Below are positions 22,825-31,060 of a stretch of DNA of 51,820 nt, in pieces. Both the position numbers and the translations under genes were made by a program. Source of the stretch: Clostridia bacterium (lineage in GTDB: Bacteria > Bacillota > Clostridia > Christensenellales > Borkfalkiaceae); contig JAFVQM010000008.1 in the NCBI GenBank assembly GCA_017504795.1, positions 1 to 51,820 on the forward strand. Reading direction: 5' to 3'. The notes under the pieces are model-generated. The model did no database searches, had not been told where the DNA came from, and was given only the letters and a program-made list of their open reading frames with translations. How positions within the stretch are numbered: position 1 is the first letter of the stretch; each line of letters starts with the position of its first letter.

Positions 22825-23853
22825 ATGAAAGACATTTTAAGTGAGATTAAACAAAGAGCGTCTGCTCTTAACAAAACCGTAGTTTTACCCGAAGGGGAAG
22901 ACAGTAGAGTTGTTGAAGCGGCTTACAAAACCGTAAACGAAAAAGTTGCATCTATTATTCTTTTAGGTAACGAAGAAGAAATTAAAAAGAACAATCCCAC
23001 CGTTTGTTTAGACGGCGTTAAGATTATCGACCCCGTAGTTTACGAAAAGACGGGCGCTTACGCTGAAATGCTTTTCAATTTAAGGCAAGGTAAAATCAAT
23101 AAAAAAACGGGCGCACCCGAATACGCTACCGTTGAAGATGCAAAAGCGTATATCTTAAAAGATTATACTATGTACGGCGCTTTAATGCTTAAAGCAGGTG
23201 ACGTTGACGGTATGGTTTCAGGCGCTTGCCACTCTACCGCAAACACCCTTCGCCCAGGTCTTCAAGTAATTAAAACCGCACCCGGCGAAAAAATGGTATC
23301 TGCTTACTTTTTAATGATTGCACCCGAAGGTGGCAACAAATACTGTGAAGACGGTTGCTATATCTACGCAGATAGCGGTTTAGTTCAAAACCCAAGTAGT
23401 GAAGAACTTGCTTACATCGCTTTATCTTCTGCAAAATCGGCTATCCAAGTTGCTAACGTTGAGCCTAGAATTGCTTTCATTTCGCACTCCACCAAAGGTA
23501 GCGCAAAACACGCTGACGTTAATAAGGTGACGGACGCGGTTAAACTTTTCAAAGAAATCGCACCCGAATACAAGGCGGACGGGGAACTTCAATTCGACGC
23601 GGCTATCGTTCCTTCGGTTGCTAAGTCAAAAGCCCCGGGTAGCGAAGTTGCAGGTCACGCTAACGTTATGATTTTCCCTGATCTTGACGCTGGCAATAGC
23701 AACTACAAAAACACCGAACGTTTAGGCGGTTTTATGGCAATAGGTCCTATCTGCCAAGGTTTAGCAAAACCTATCAACGACTTATCTCGCGGTTGCGCAA
23801 CTGACGATATAGTTGCAGCGGTAGCCATCACGGTATTGCAGACTAAGAATTAA
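22825..23853 (+). CDS. pta: Phosphate acetyltransferase
   Basis: 342 residues, the compact clostridial form without the N-terminal DRTGG domain. Recognised by VLPEGEDSRVVEAA at the start, DGMVSGACHSTANTLRP, QNPSSEELAYIAL, FISHSTKGSAKH and VMIFPDLDAGNSNYKNTERLGG. It interconverts acetyl-CoA and acetyl phosphate. In many Clostridia ackA follows at once; here the next 330 bp hold a structured repeat instead. The stop codon TAA is itself the beginning of that repeat. AAGGAG site. Confidence 0.96.
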   Translation: MKDILSEIKQRASALNKTVVLPEGEDSRVVEAAYKTVNEKVASIILLGNEEEIKKNNPTVCLDGVKIIDPVVYEKTGAYAEMLFNLRQGKINKKTGAPEYATVEDAKAYILKDYTMYGALMLKAGDVDGMVSGACHSTANTLRPGLQVIKTAPGEKMVSAYFLMIAPEGGNKYCEDGCYIYADSGLVQNPSSEELAYIALSSAKSAIQVANVEPRIAFISHSTKGSAKHADVNKVTDAVKLFKEIAPEYKADGELQFDAAIVPSVAKSKAPGSEVAGHANVMIFPDLDAGNSNYKNTERLGGFMAIGPICQGLAKPINDLSRGCATDDIVAAVAITVLQTKN

Positions 23854-24085
23854 TCCCTTATAAGCGTCGCATAACTGCGTTACTGCCGTCGCCGAGTGTC
23901 TACAATGACCAAAAGGTCTATTGTAACCACTCGTCTAGGCGAGCCTTGTTCTGCTCGTTTCTAAGGTCTTAATTAAGTTGTGATAGGCTTTGAGTGAAAG
24001 TACTTCGTGAGCCTAGCCTAATACCCAAACTAACGTCTTAATTAAGTTGTAATAGGCTTTACTACTTACTAGTTGTAGACTAGTA
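23851..24085 (+). repeat. Structured repeat family, copy B
   Basis: Starts with the pta stop codon (TTAATCCCTTATAAGCGTCGC). The central hairpin at 23894-23932 has arms GAGTG and TACAATGACC facing GGTC-T-ATTGTA and CACTC around an AAAA loop: same inner GACC/GGTC and single-base bulge as the other copies but different outer pairs. GTCTTAATTAAGTTGT(A/G)ATAGGC occurs twice after it. Confidence 0.8.
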
Positions 24086-24145
24086 GGTTAACTTGTAATT
24101 TAATTACAAAACTAAAAAATAATTAAAATTATTACTTTATTAAAG

Positions 24146-24174
24146 TTGACAATAATTTTCAAATGTACTATACT
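24146..24174 (+). promoter_or_regulatory. Promoter of the DUF177-rpmF operon
   Basis: Perfect TTGACA (24146-24151), 17 bp, TATACT (24169-24174). The ATG at 24189 is only about 8 nt from the expected start site and no ribosome site fits between. Confidence 0.7.
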
Positions 24175-24188
24175 TTATAGGCAATATA

Positions 24189-24632
24189 ATGATTATCGAC
24201 GTTAGAAAGTTAAAATTTAGCGGAAAGTTCGAAAGCGATTTTGCTTTTGAATACGACTATCAAGGCGATTTGCCCGCTTTTTACGGCATCGTTCTTGACG
24301 GGCCCGTTTCGGTTAGCGGAACTTCTATACTTCAAGGAGACGACGTTTATATCGACGGGGCTATCAAGTGCAAGATTGTTGGTGAATGTGCAAGGTGCTT
24401 AAAAAGGGTTGAGCGCGAGTGGTCTTGTGAGTTCTCCGTAGTCTACGCGGTAACTCGTCAGGATGAAGACGATTACTTGTATCAAAACGGCAGGGTAGAT
24501 TTAACCCCGGCGGTTGAAGATGCAATACTTACGTCAATTCCAACGGTTATTTATTGTAAAAGCGATTGTTTGGGCTTATGCCCCAGTTGCGGAAAGGACT
24601 TAAACGAAGGTCCTTGTGATTGTAAAAAATAA
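24189..24632 (+). CDS. YceD/DUF177 family protein
   Basis: 147 residues. The family core GAIKCKIVGECARCLKRVE and the C-terminal Cys cluster CLGLCPSCGKDLNEGPCDC identify DUF177. It lies directly before rpmF, its near-universal neighbour, and members are linked to 23S rRNA accumulation. The start has no Shine-Dalgarno sequence but lies just after a strong promoter, so the mRNA is probably leaderless. Confidence 0.92.
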   Translation: MIIDVRKLKFSGKFESDFAFEYDYQGDLPAFYGIVLDGPVSVSGTSILQGDDVYIDGAIKCKIVGECARCLKRVEREWSCEFSVVYAVTRQDEDDYLYQNGRVDLTPAVEDAILTSIPTVIYCKSDCLGLCPSCGKDLNEGPCDCKK

Positions 24633-24650
24633 AAAGAGAGGTTTTATAAA

Positions 24651-24845
24651 ATGGCAGTTCCAAAGAGTAAGGTTTCCAAGGCAAGAGGAAATAAAAGATT
24701 TGCTAGCAACTATAAAGTAGCAGTTCCTACGCTTGTTGAATGCCCTCAATGTCACGAGAAAAAGCAACCCCACAGAATTTGCAAAAAGTGCGGTTACTAC
24801 GATGGCAAACAGGTTGTTGTTACGGCGACTGAAACTAACGAATAA
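24651..24845 (+). CDS. rpmF: 50S ribosomal protein L32
   Basis: 64 residues starting MAVPKSKVSKARGNKRF. The zinc ribbon CPQC ... CKKCGYY is the Cys4 form. Start with AGAGAGG site 18 bp after DUF177. A terminator follows the stop. Confidence 0.98.
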   Translation: MAVPKSKVSKARGNKRFASNYKVAVPTLVECPQCHEKKQPHRICKKCGYYDGKQVVVTATETNE

Positions 24846-24858
24846 TTTATGAAATTTA

Positions 24859-24883
24859 GGGCGAAAAATATTCGCCCTTTTTT
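24859..24883 (+). terminator. rpmF terminator
   Basis: GGGCGAA-5-TTCGCCC then T6. Confidence 0.9.
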
Positions 24884-24896
24884 CAACGAGGATTAT

Positions 24897-26615
24897 ATGA
24901 AAAAACTTTTAAGTATTTGTATTTGCGCGCTGATAATCGCCTTATCGGGCGTTTTTAGTGTAGATAATTATAAAACGGTAAAAGCCGAGTCTACTACTAT
25001 GCCAGATAAACACTTAATACTTAATAGCGACCAAAGTTACGGCGGTAGCGTAAACGAGAGTTTGTACGGCAAGGGCGCGCCCAAAAACGGCGAGTTTGAC
25101 GTTGCTAATTCCCCATACTTTACCGTTAACGATTATTATAATATGTTATCCACCACGGGTGACTATCCGCTAACTATTTTACCTAACTTTAAGCCCTATC
25201 AACAAACTATGAAAAATAGTTCCGCTTTTGCGTGTTTAGTTATGGCGTTTAACCGCTTGGGGCTCGACGTAACCGGGGAGTATAGTGAACTTTCACTTTA
25301 TCAAAAGTACGAACAGTTAAATGGAGTTACCCTTAAAGATGCGGACGTAAAGAGTGCAGACCTTCGCGATTTTATAAAGTCGCTTAATTTAGGTTACGAA
25401 TTAGAGTCAAAGCCCTTTCCTAGCGGAAACACTAAAAATTCTAGCGACTTATTTAGAAGTTTCGTTGAAAGAAATTTAAACGAAGGCAATTACGTTTTAG
25501 TACGCTATCAGTCGCAAGCCGATTTTGGTTGGAAAATTATAATCGGTGTTGACGGTTTAGATACGGATTTTTATTATGACGACGTTTTGATTTTAGCAAA
25601 CCCGTTTGACGTTTCCGACCATTATCAAGACGGGTTTTCTCTTCAACGCTTAGGCTCGTTTACCGTTTGGTGGCAACAAGTAACTGAAAATGGTGAAAAA
25701 TCACTTTCAGACGAGTGTGTAGTAATAAAATCGGGTGTTAGAAATAACTTTACTAGAGTTGCAAGAAGTACCGAAATTAAACAAACGGCTTACGATTTAC
25801 ACTTAATGCTCAATGCGGACGGGAGTTACGGTGGCACGCGCAACAAGGATAAATACGGTGCTATTACTACCAAAAACGGTTCGAACAACCACTTAAACAC
25901 CAACTACTATAAAACTAACGACTATTATAATATGGGTGACGAAGGTAGTCGCTTGTTACTTAAAAACTACAACACCTTTCAACAAACGATGGCGTCTAGT
26001 TGCGGAATTTGTTCAATGATGTCGGTATTTAATTATTTGGGAGAATCCGTTGACGAGAGTTGGGAAGTAACCCTTACTGAAAGTTACGAAAGGTTAAACA
26101 GAACGAATATTCTAAAAAAAGGAACGAGTGCAAAAGGCAACTTAAAAGTAGCCGAAGAACTTGGTTATAAAGGTTACGTTGGCGGTTCAAATACGGGCGA
26201 AGAACCTGCTTTTCCAACCTACGAAAGTTATCGTGATTTTATAAAGGAAAATCTTCAAAAAGACCAGCCCATAGCAATTTCTGCAAGACCGCAAGGTGGG
26301 CACTGGATAGTTATTATCGGGCTTGACGATATGGGAACGCCAAACATCTACGACGACGTTATAATCACGGCAGACTCGTCAGACACCTGGGACCATTATC
26401 AAGACGGGTACAACACCTATTCGGCAACGCATTTATATAGAACGCATTTTAGCGGTCATTTAGATAAGTGCTATTCGTACCTTATTATTAAAAAGCCTTT
26501 CCCCGTATGGGCTATCGTTTTAATAGCGGTAGGTGGCGTTGCAGTGCTAACAGGTGGAACGTTTGCAGTAATTACCATTATAAAAAAGAAAAAATCTAAA
26601 AAACAAAGCGTGTGA
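24897..26615 (+). CDS. Secreted C39-like cysteine peptidase with an inactive first domain
   Basis: 572 residues from the ATG at 24897 (GAGG site; an ATG at 24849 lies in the rpmF terminator stem region and is rejected). Signal peptide at 1-31. Two homologous papain-fold units follow. The second (about 298-535) has QQTMASSCG with C369, GGHW with H469 and a TADSS strand, so the Cys-His pair is present. The first (about 38-290) aligns closely but has S109 for the Cys and G211 for the His. A C-terminal helix (about 536-562) and a KKKKSKK tail anchor it. Likely a cell-surface bacteriocin- or wall-related peptidase whose first unit only binds. Confidence 0.8.
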   Translation: MKKLLSICICALIIALSGVFSVDNYKTVKAESTTMPDKHLILNSDQSYGGSVNESLYGKGAPKNGEFDVANSPYFTVNDYYNMLSTTGDYPLTILPNFKPYQQTMKNSSAFACLVMAFNRLGLDVTGEYSELSLYQKYEQLNGVTLKDADVKSADLRDFIKSLNLGYELESKPFPSGNTKNSSDLFRSFVERNLNEGNYVLVRYQSQADFGWKIIIGVDGLDTDFYYDDVLILANPFDVSDHYQDGFSLQRLGSFTVWWQQVTENGEKSLSDECVVIKSGVRNNFTRVARSTEIKQTAYDLHLMLNADGSYGGTRNKDKYGAITTKNGSNNHLNTNYYKTNDYYNMGDEGSRLLLKNYNTFQQTMASSCGICSMMSVFNYLGESVDESWEVTLTESYERLNRTNILKKGTSAKGNLKVAEELGYKGYVGGSNTGEEPAFPTYESYRDFIKENLQKDQPIAISARPQGGHWIVIIGLDDMGTPNIYDDVIITADSSDTWDHYQDGYNTYSATHLYRTHFSGHLDKCYSYLIIKKPFPVWAIVLIAVGGVAVLTGGTFAVITIIKKKKSKKQSV

Positions 26616-26628
26616 AAACACGCTTTTT
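26606..26628 (+). terminator. Terminator overlapping the peptidase stop codon
   Basis: AAGCGTGT-gaaa-ACACGCTT followed by T-run; the stop codon TGA lies in the loop. Confidence 0.8.
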
Positions 26629-26668
26629 AATTTCACAAAAATTTTAACTTAAAAAAAGTCAAAAACAC

Positions 26669-26697
26669 TTGATTTTTATAATTCTACGATTTATAAT
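26669..26697 (+). promoter_or_regulatory. htpG promoter
   Basis: TTGATT (26669-26674), 17 bp, TATAAT (26692-26697), immediately followed by the CIRCE operator. Confidence 0.75.
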
Positions 26698-26700
26698 GAA

Positions 26701-26727
26701 TTAGCACTCTATGTGTGAGAGTGCTAA
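26701..26727. promoter_or_regulatory. CIRCE operator (HrcA binding site)
   Basis: TTAGCACTC-N9-GAGTGCTAA, a perfect match to the consensus, placed over the transcription start of htpG. HrcA repression with release on heat shock is expected. Confidence 0.97.
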
Positions 26728-26748
26728 TTTTTTAACAAGGAGAGTATT

Positions 26749-28575
26749 ATGAAAAAGTTCAAAACGGAATCGCAAAGGGTGTTAGACCTTATGATAAATT
26801 CCATATACACTAATAAAGAGATATTTTTAAGAGAAATTTTAAGCAACGCGAGTGACGCTATTGATAAACTTTACTATAAATCTTTGCAAGGCGGTATTTC
26901 AGGGCTTTCAAGAAATGATTTTTATATAAATATAGATATAGATAAGGACGCGCGCGTTCTCAAAATTTCCGATAACGGTATCGGTATGACGGAAGAAGAA
27001 TTAGATAAAAATCTTGGCACGATAGCAAAGTCCGGTTCGCTTGACTTTAAGGCAGACGAGAAGTTAAAGGAAGAAGATATAAACATTATAGGTCAATTCG
27101 GCGTAGGTTTTTACTCTGCGTTTATGGTGGCTGAAAAGGTTGAAGTTATCACCAAAGCCTACGGAGAAGATACTGCTTACAAGTGGTCGTCAAAAGGGGC
27201 GGAAGGTTACGAGATTAGCCCTTGCGAGAAAGACGGGTTCGGCACTGAAATTGTTCTATATATAAAAAATGACGAGGGCGGTGAAAACTATTCTACCTAT
27301 TTAGAAGAATACACGATTAAAAATCTCGTTAAAAAGTATAGCGACTATATAAGATATCCTATTAAAATGGACGTAACGGAGTACAAGGAAGTTGACGGCA
27401 AGCAACAAAGTTACTTTGAGAACAAAACGCTTAACTCTATGACGCCTATATGGAAAAAGTCAAAGTCGGAAGTTAAAAAAGAAGAGTACGACGAGTTTTA
27501 TATGGCTGAATTTTTCGATAGTAATGCGCCCGTTAAAACGATTTCTATGTCGGTAGAAGGCGCGGTTGACTTTAAGGCGCTTTTATACGTTCCTAAAACT
27601 CCGCCGTATAACTATTACAGCAAAAACTACGAAAAAGGGCTTAAACTTTACACCAACGGCGTTATGATTATGGATAAGTGCTCAGACCTATTGCCTGACT
27701 ATTTCAGTTTTGTAAAAGGCGTTGTTGATAGTGAAATTACCCTTAATATCTCGCGTGAGGCAGTTCAACAAACCCGCCAAATTAAAGCGATAGCGCAAAG
27801 CATTGAGAAAAAGATAAAGTCAGAACTTTTAGATTTACTTAAAAACGACAGGGCTTTATACGAAGAGTTTTTCAAATCTTTCGGGCTACAACTTAAATTT
27901 GGCATTTACCAAAGTTTCGGTATGAATAAAGACCTTCTTCAAGATTTACTTTTATTCTACTCGATAAAGCAAGATAAACTTATAACCTTAAAAGAATACG
28001 TTGAAAACGAAAACGGCGATATCTACTACGTTTCGGGAAAATCGGTATCCGGTATAAAAGCGTTACCGCAAACTGAAAAACTCATCTCTGACGGAAAGGA
28101 CGTGTTGTGTCTAGTAGACGACGTTGACGAGTTCGCCATCAAATTTATCAGCGAGTACGACGGTAAAAAGTTCATAAACGCCACCCAAGAAGTTTCAAGT
28201 GAAGACGTTGAACTAAGTGGTGACGAAAAGACGGTATTTGATAAGATTAAAACCGCGCTTGACGGTAAAGTTATTAAAGTAGTCGGCGCAAAAGATATGG
28301 CAAACCACCCCGTATGCTTGGCAACCGAGGGCGAAGTTTCGCTCGAAATGGAAAAGGTTTTGAAATCGCAAGCGGGCGGTAGCGAAATTAAAGCGCAAAA
28401 GGTACTTAAAATCAACCTTTTACACCCCGTTTTAGAAAAACTTAAATCGCTTAGCGAACAAGAACTTGACGATATGGCTAAAATCTTATACGCCTTAGCA
28501 TCTCAAATTGCAGGCTTAGAAGTTGAAAATCCAACTTTCATAGCCGAAAAAATTATTAGTTTGCTTTGCAAATAA
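26749..28575 (+). CDS. htpG: Molecular chaperone HtpG (Hsp90)
   Basis: 608 residues. N-terminal GHKL ATPase: ILSNASDAIDKL (ATP/Mg site), DNGIGM, and the lid GQFGVGFYSAFMV. Middle domain with NISREAVQQ (catalytic Arg loop) and a C-terminal dimerisation domain. Cytosolic folding chaperone. In B. subtilis htpG is not a CIRCE gene, whereas here a perfect CIRCE sits at the promoter, so this lineage put it in the HrcA regulon. Strong AAGGAG site. Confidence 0.97.
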   Translation: MKKFKTESQRVLDLMINSIYTNKEIFLREILSNASDAIDKLYYKSLQGGISGLSRNDFYINIDIDKDARVLKISDNGIGMTEEELDKNLGTIAKSGSLDFKADEKLKEEDINIIGQFGVGFYSAFMVAEKVEVITKAYGEDTAYKWSSKGAEGYEISPCEKDGFGTEIVLYIKNDEGGENYSTYLEEYTIKNLVKKYSDYIRYPIKMDVTEYKEVDGKQQSYFENKTLNSMTPIWKKSKSEVKKEEYDEFYMAEFFDSNAPVKTISMSVEGAVDFKALLYVPKTPPYNYYSKNYEKGLKLYTNGVMIMDKCSDLLPDYFSFVKGVVDSEITLNISREAVQQTRQIKAIAQSIEKKIKSELLDLLKNDRALYEEFFKSFGLQLKFGIYQSFGMNKDLLQDLLLFYSIKQDKLITLKEYVENENGDIYYVSGKSVSGIKALPQTEKLISDGKDVLCLVDDVDEFAIKFISEYDGKKFINATQEVSSEDVELSGDEKTVFDKIKTALDGKVIKVVGAKDMANHPVCLATEGEVSLEMEKVLKSQAGGSEIKAQKVLKINLLHPVLEKLKSLSEQELDDMAKILYALASQIAGLEVENPTFIAEKIISLLCK

Positions 28576-28579
28576 ACAA

Positions 28580-28605
28580 AAATGCGGAAAATTTTCCGCA
28601 TTTTT
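28580..28605 (+). terminator. htpG terminator
   Basis: AAATGCGGAA-aatt-TTCCGCATTTTT. Confidence 0.88.
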
Positions 28606-28635
28606 AATTTTTTTTGAAAAAGGGGGTTAAAACGC

Positions 28636-28664
28636 TTTACAACTTTAGCGTAATAAAGTATAAT
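28636..28664 (+). promoter_or_regulatory. Promoter of the amino acid transporter operon
   Basis: TTTACA (28636-28641), 17 bp, TATAAT (28659-28664). ACTTTAG (28642-28648) and its complement CTAAAGT (28687-28693) bracket the start site and may be an operator pair. Confidence 0.65.
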
Positions 28665-28708
28665 GTAACCATAACACTTTACCAAACTAAAGTGAAAGGA
28701 GAAAAATT

Positions 28709-29569
28709 ATGAAAAAGTTATTAACTAAAATTTCAGGTATGATTTTAGCGGTTGTATGTATGTTTTCAATGACCGCTTGTGGCGAAACTTTACTTATCGG
28801 TAAAGAATTTACCGCAGCAACTTCGCAAGTTGATGCGCTTTCTAAACTTGATAAAGGCGAAGCAGACGTTGCCGTTATCGACTCGGTTATGGCAGGCTAT
28901 TATACTTCTACTGGCGAATACGCTAGCAAAATGCAAATGGTAGAAGGTCTTGTACTTGCAGAAGAAAAGTACGGTATTGCAGCAAAAAAGGGTAACGACG
29001 CGTTGATTTCTAAAATAAACGAAGCGCTTATCGCTATTAGAACTACCGATTACGCTACCGTTGCAAACAAATACGGCTTAAATTCGTCAATTGCGTTAAC
29101 GCAAGATACTACTAACCCCAAAGCAACCGCTAGCGATAATAGTTGGAACGAACTCGTATCTTCGGGTACTTTGGTTATAGGCTATACCTTATTTGCCCCT
29201 ATTGCTTTCAAGGAAGACAACGTTTTACAAGGCTTTGATATCGAACTTGCTGAAAAAGTCGTTGCATGGCTTAATAGTGAGTATTCAGTTAACTTAACCG
29301 TTCAGTTTGAACTTATCGAGTGGTCTACCAAAGAAGCAAAACTTGAAGACGGTACGCTTGACCTTGTTTGGAACGGTATGACTATTACCCCCGAACGCGA
29401 AGCAGGTATGTGCATTTCTATTCCTTATCTTTACAACAAGCAAGTAGCGGTTATCTTGAAAGAAGACGCTACTAAGTATACCGATAAAGAAAGTATGAAA
29501 AACGCTATTATGACTGCGGAAAAAGGTTCTGCTGGCGAAACTGTTATCGTTGGAGAAAAAGAAGAATAA
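28709..29569 (+). CDS. Amino acid ABC transporter binding lipoprotein, circularly permuted
   Basis: 286 residues. Lipobox SMTAC gives lipidation at C24. The order of family elements is unusual. Residues 30-125 carry what is normally the C-terminal part of the second lobe (EADVAVIDSVMAGYY, YGIAAKKGNDALISKINEAL, final helix ending ANKYGL). Residues 145-265 carry the first lobe (GTLVIGYTLFAPIAF, GFDIELAEKV, DLVWNGMTITPER, IPYLYNKQVAV). The protein ends with the start of the second lobe (AEKGSAGETVIVG). The C-terminus thus stops where the N-terminus begins in a normal member. Likely binds a polar amino acid and feeds the adjacent permease. Confidence 0.85.
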   Translation: MKKLLTKISGMILAVVCMFSMTACGETLLIGKEFTAATSQVDALSKLDKGEADVAVIDSVMAGYYTSTGEYASKMQMVEGLVLAEEKYGIAAKKGNDALISKINEALIAIRTTDYATVANKYGLNSSIALTQDTTNPKATASDNSWNELVSSGTLVIGYTLFAPIAFKEDNVLQGFDIELAEKVVAWLNSEYSVNLTVQFELIEWSTKEAKLEDGTLDLVWNGMTITPEREAGMCISIPYLYNKQVAVILKEDATKYTDKESMKNAIMTAEKGSAGETVIVGEKEE

Positions 29570-29583
29570 AATTCGGAGATTAA

Positions 29584-30270
29584 ATGGAAAATTTTCAACA
29601 AATTATTCTTGAACTTTTAGAGGGTTTCGGCAATACGGTGTTACTGTTTGCCGTAACCCTTATTCTCGCTTTACCGCTAGGATTACTCCTTGGGTTTGGC
29701 TCGATGTCAAAGTTCAAACCGCTAAAATGGCTAGTAAAAACTTTGGTGTGGATAATTCGCGGTACACCGCTTATGTTACAAATATTATTAGTAAGTTTTT
29801 TACCGTATTACGTTTTCGGCGTTCAAACCAAACAGTTAGCGTCGGCGCTTGGGCTTACCATTAACGCCACGATGTTCGTTTTCGTAGCGATTGCTTTCGT
29901 AATAAATTACGCTTGTTATTTTTCTGAAATTTACCGCGCTGGTATTGAAAGTATTCCCGTTGGGCAGTACGAGGCGGGCAAGGTTTTGGGTATGACTAAA
30001 AACCAAATTTTCAGTAAAATTATACTAATGCAAGTAATAAGGCGTATTCTTCCGCCTATGTCTAACGAAATCATAACGCTTGTTAAAGACACGTCGCTCG
30101 CGCAAGTACTTGGTATTATAGACCTACTTAACGCTGCGAAATACGCGGTTAACCACTACGTAGTTTTAACGCCTTTCGTGTACGCAGCGGTGTTCTATTT
30201 AATATTTAACGGTATTTTAACTTTACTATTTGGTTATATCGAGAAAAAACTTTCTTATTACAAGGTGTAA
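29584..30270 (+). CDS. Amino acid ABC transporter permease
   Basis: 228 residues, about five hydrophobic segments, with the HisM/GlnP signature VWIIRGTPLMLQI near residue 58. The coupling motif EAGKVLGMTKNQIFSKIILMQVIRRILPP (about 133-161) contacts the ATPase. Starts 14 bp after the binding protein gene and ends 1 bp before the ATPase start. Inner membrane pore of the importer. Confidence 0.95.
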   Translation: MENFQQIILELLEGFGNTVLLFAVTLILALPLGLLLGFGSMSKFKPLKWLVKTLVWIIRGTPLMLQILLVSFLPYYVFGVQTKQLASALGLTINATMFVFVAIAFVINYACYFSEIYRAGIESIPVGQYEAGKVLGMTKNQIFSKIILMQVIRRILPPMSNEIITLVKDTSLAQVLGIIDLLNAAKYAVNHYVVLTPFVYAAVFYLIFNGILTLLFGYIEKKLSYYKV

Positions 30271-30271
30271 A

Positions 30272-31060
30272 ATGGCATTTTTAGAAGTTCAAAATTTAAT
30301 AAAAAGTTTCGGTAAAACCGAAGTGTTAAAGGGTGTTTCTTTTACGCTTGAAGAAGGTGAAGTTTTATCTATAATAGGCCCGTCGGGTAACGGTAAAACA
30401 ACGCTACTTAGATGCCTTAACTACTTAGAATTTGTCGACGGGGGCATTGTAAAACTTAACGATACGGTTATTCAAGACGAAAACGTTAAAACCCTTAAAG
30501 AAGACGAAATTCGAAACCAACGCCTTCATTTTGGTATGGTTTTTCAGTCGTTTAACTTGTTTCCGCAATACACGGCTAAGCAAAACGTGAGTTTGGCGCT
30601 ATCCATTATGGAGAAAGAACGCGCTAAAAAAGGGCAAGAACCGTTATATAGCGTACCTTCTGAAAAGGTGGCGGAAAACTTGCTTGAAAGGGTAGGGCTT
30701 AAAGATAAAATGAACAACTATCCTTGCGAATTATCGGGCGGTCAATGCCAACGCGTGGCAATAGCAAGGGCTATGGCGTTAAAGCCTGACGTTTTGTGTT
30801 TTGACGAGCCTACTTCGGCGCTTGACCCAGAACTGACGGGCGAAGTATTAAAGGTTATAAAAGAACTTAAAGCAACTACGGGTATGACGATGATAATCGT
30901 AACCCACGAAATGGAATTTGCTAAAAACATATCCGATAAAGTTATGTTTATGTGGGACGGAAAGGTGTGTGAATTCGGTACGCCCGAAAAGGTTCTTGAA
31001 AACCCCGAAATGGAAGAAACCAAGCACTTTTTACAATCTTTTTTAGAGAATAAACAATGA
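30272..31060 (+). CDS. Amino acid ABC transporter ATP-binding protein
   Basis: 262 residues from the ATG at 30272 with AAGGTG nearby; an upstream in-frame start inside the permease gene is rejected. Walker A GPSGNGKTT, Q-loop, signature LSGGQCQRVAIARAM, Walker B VLCFDEPTSALDPE and switch His in VTHEM place it in the GlnQ/HisP group. Its stop overlaps the queH start (ATGA). Confidence 0.95.
   Translation: MAFLEVQNLIKSFGKTEVLKGVSFTLEEGEVLSIIGPSGNGKTTLLRCLNYLEFVDGGIVKLNDTVIQDENVKTLKEDEIRNQRLHFGMVFQSFNLFPQYTAKQNVSLALSIMEKERAKKGQEPLYSVPSEKVAENLLERVGLKDKMNNYPCELSGGQCQRVAIARAMALKPDVLCFDEPTSALDPELTGEVLKVIKELKATTGMTMIIVTHEMEFAKNISDKVMFMWDGKVCEFGTPEKVLENPEMEETKHFLQSFLENKQ

Noticed and set aside
21516-22874. 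Longer tmcAL frame with a hydrophobic N-terminal extension
   Set aside because: It overlaps the pta start and promoter, and the family begins at the TTG start at 22682, which has its own ribosome site.
24849-24896. Start of the C39-like protein at 24849
   Set aside because: The segment encodes the rpmF terminator stem; the signal peptide begins at the ATG of 24897.
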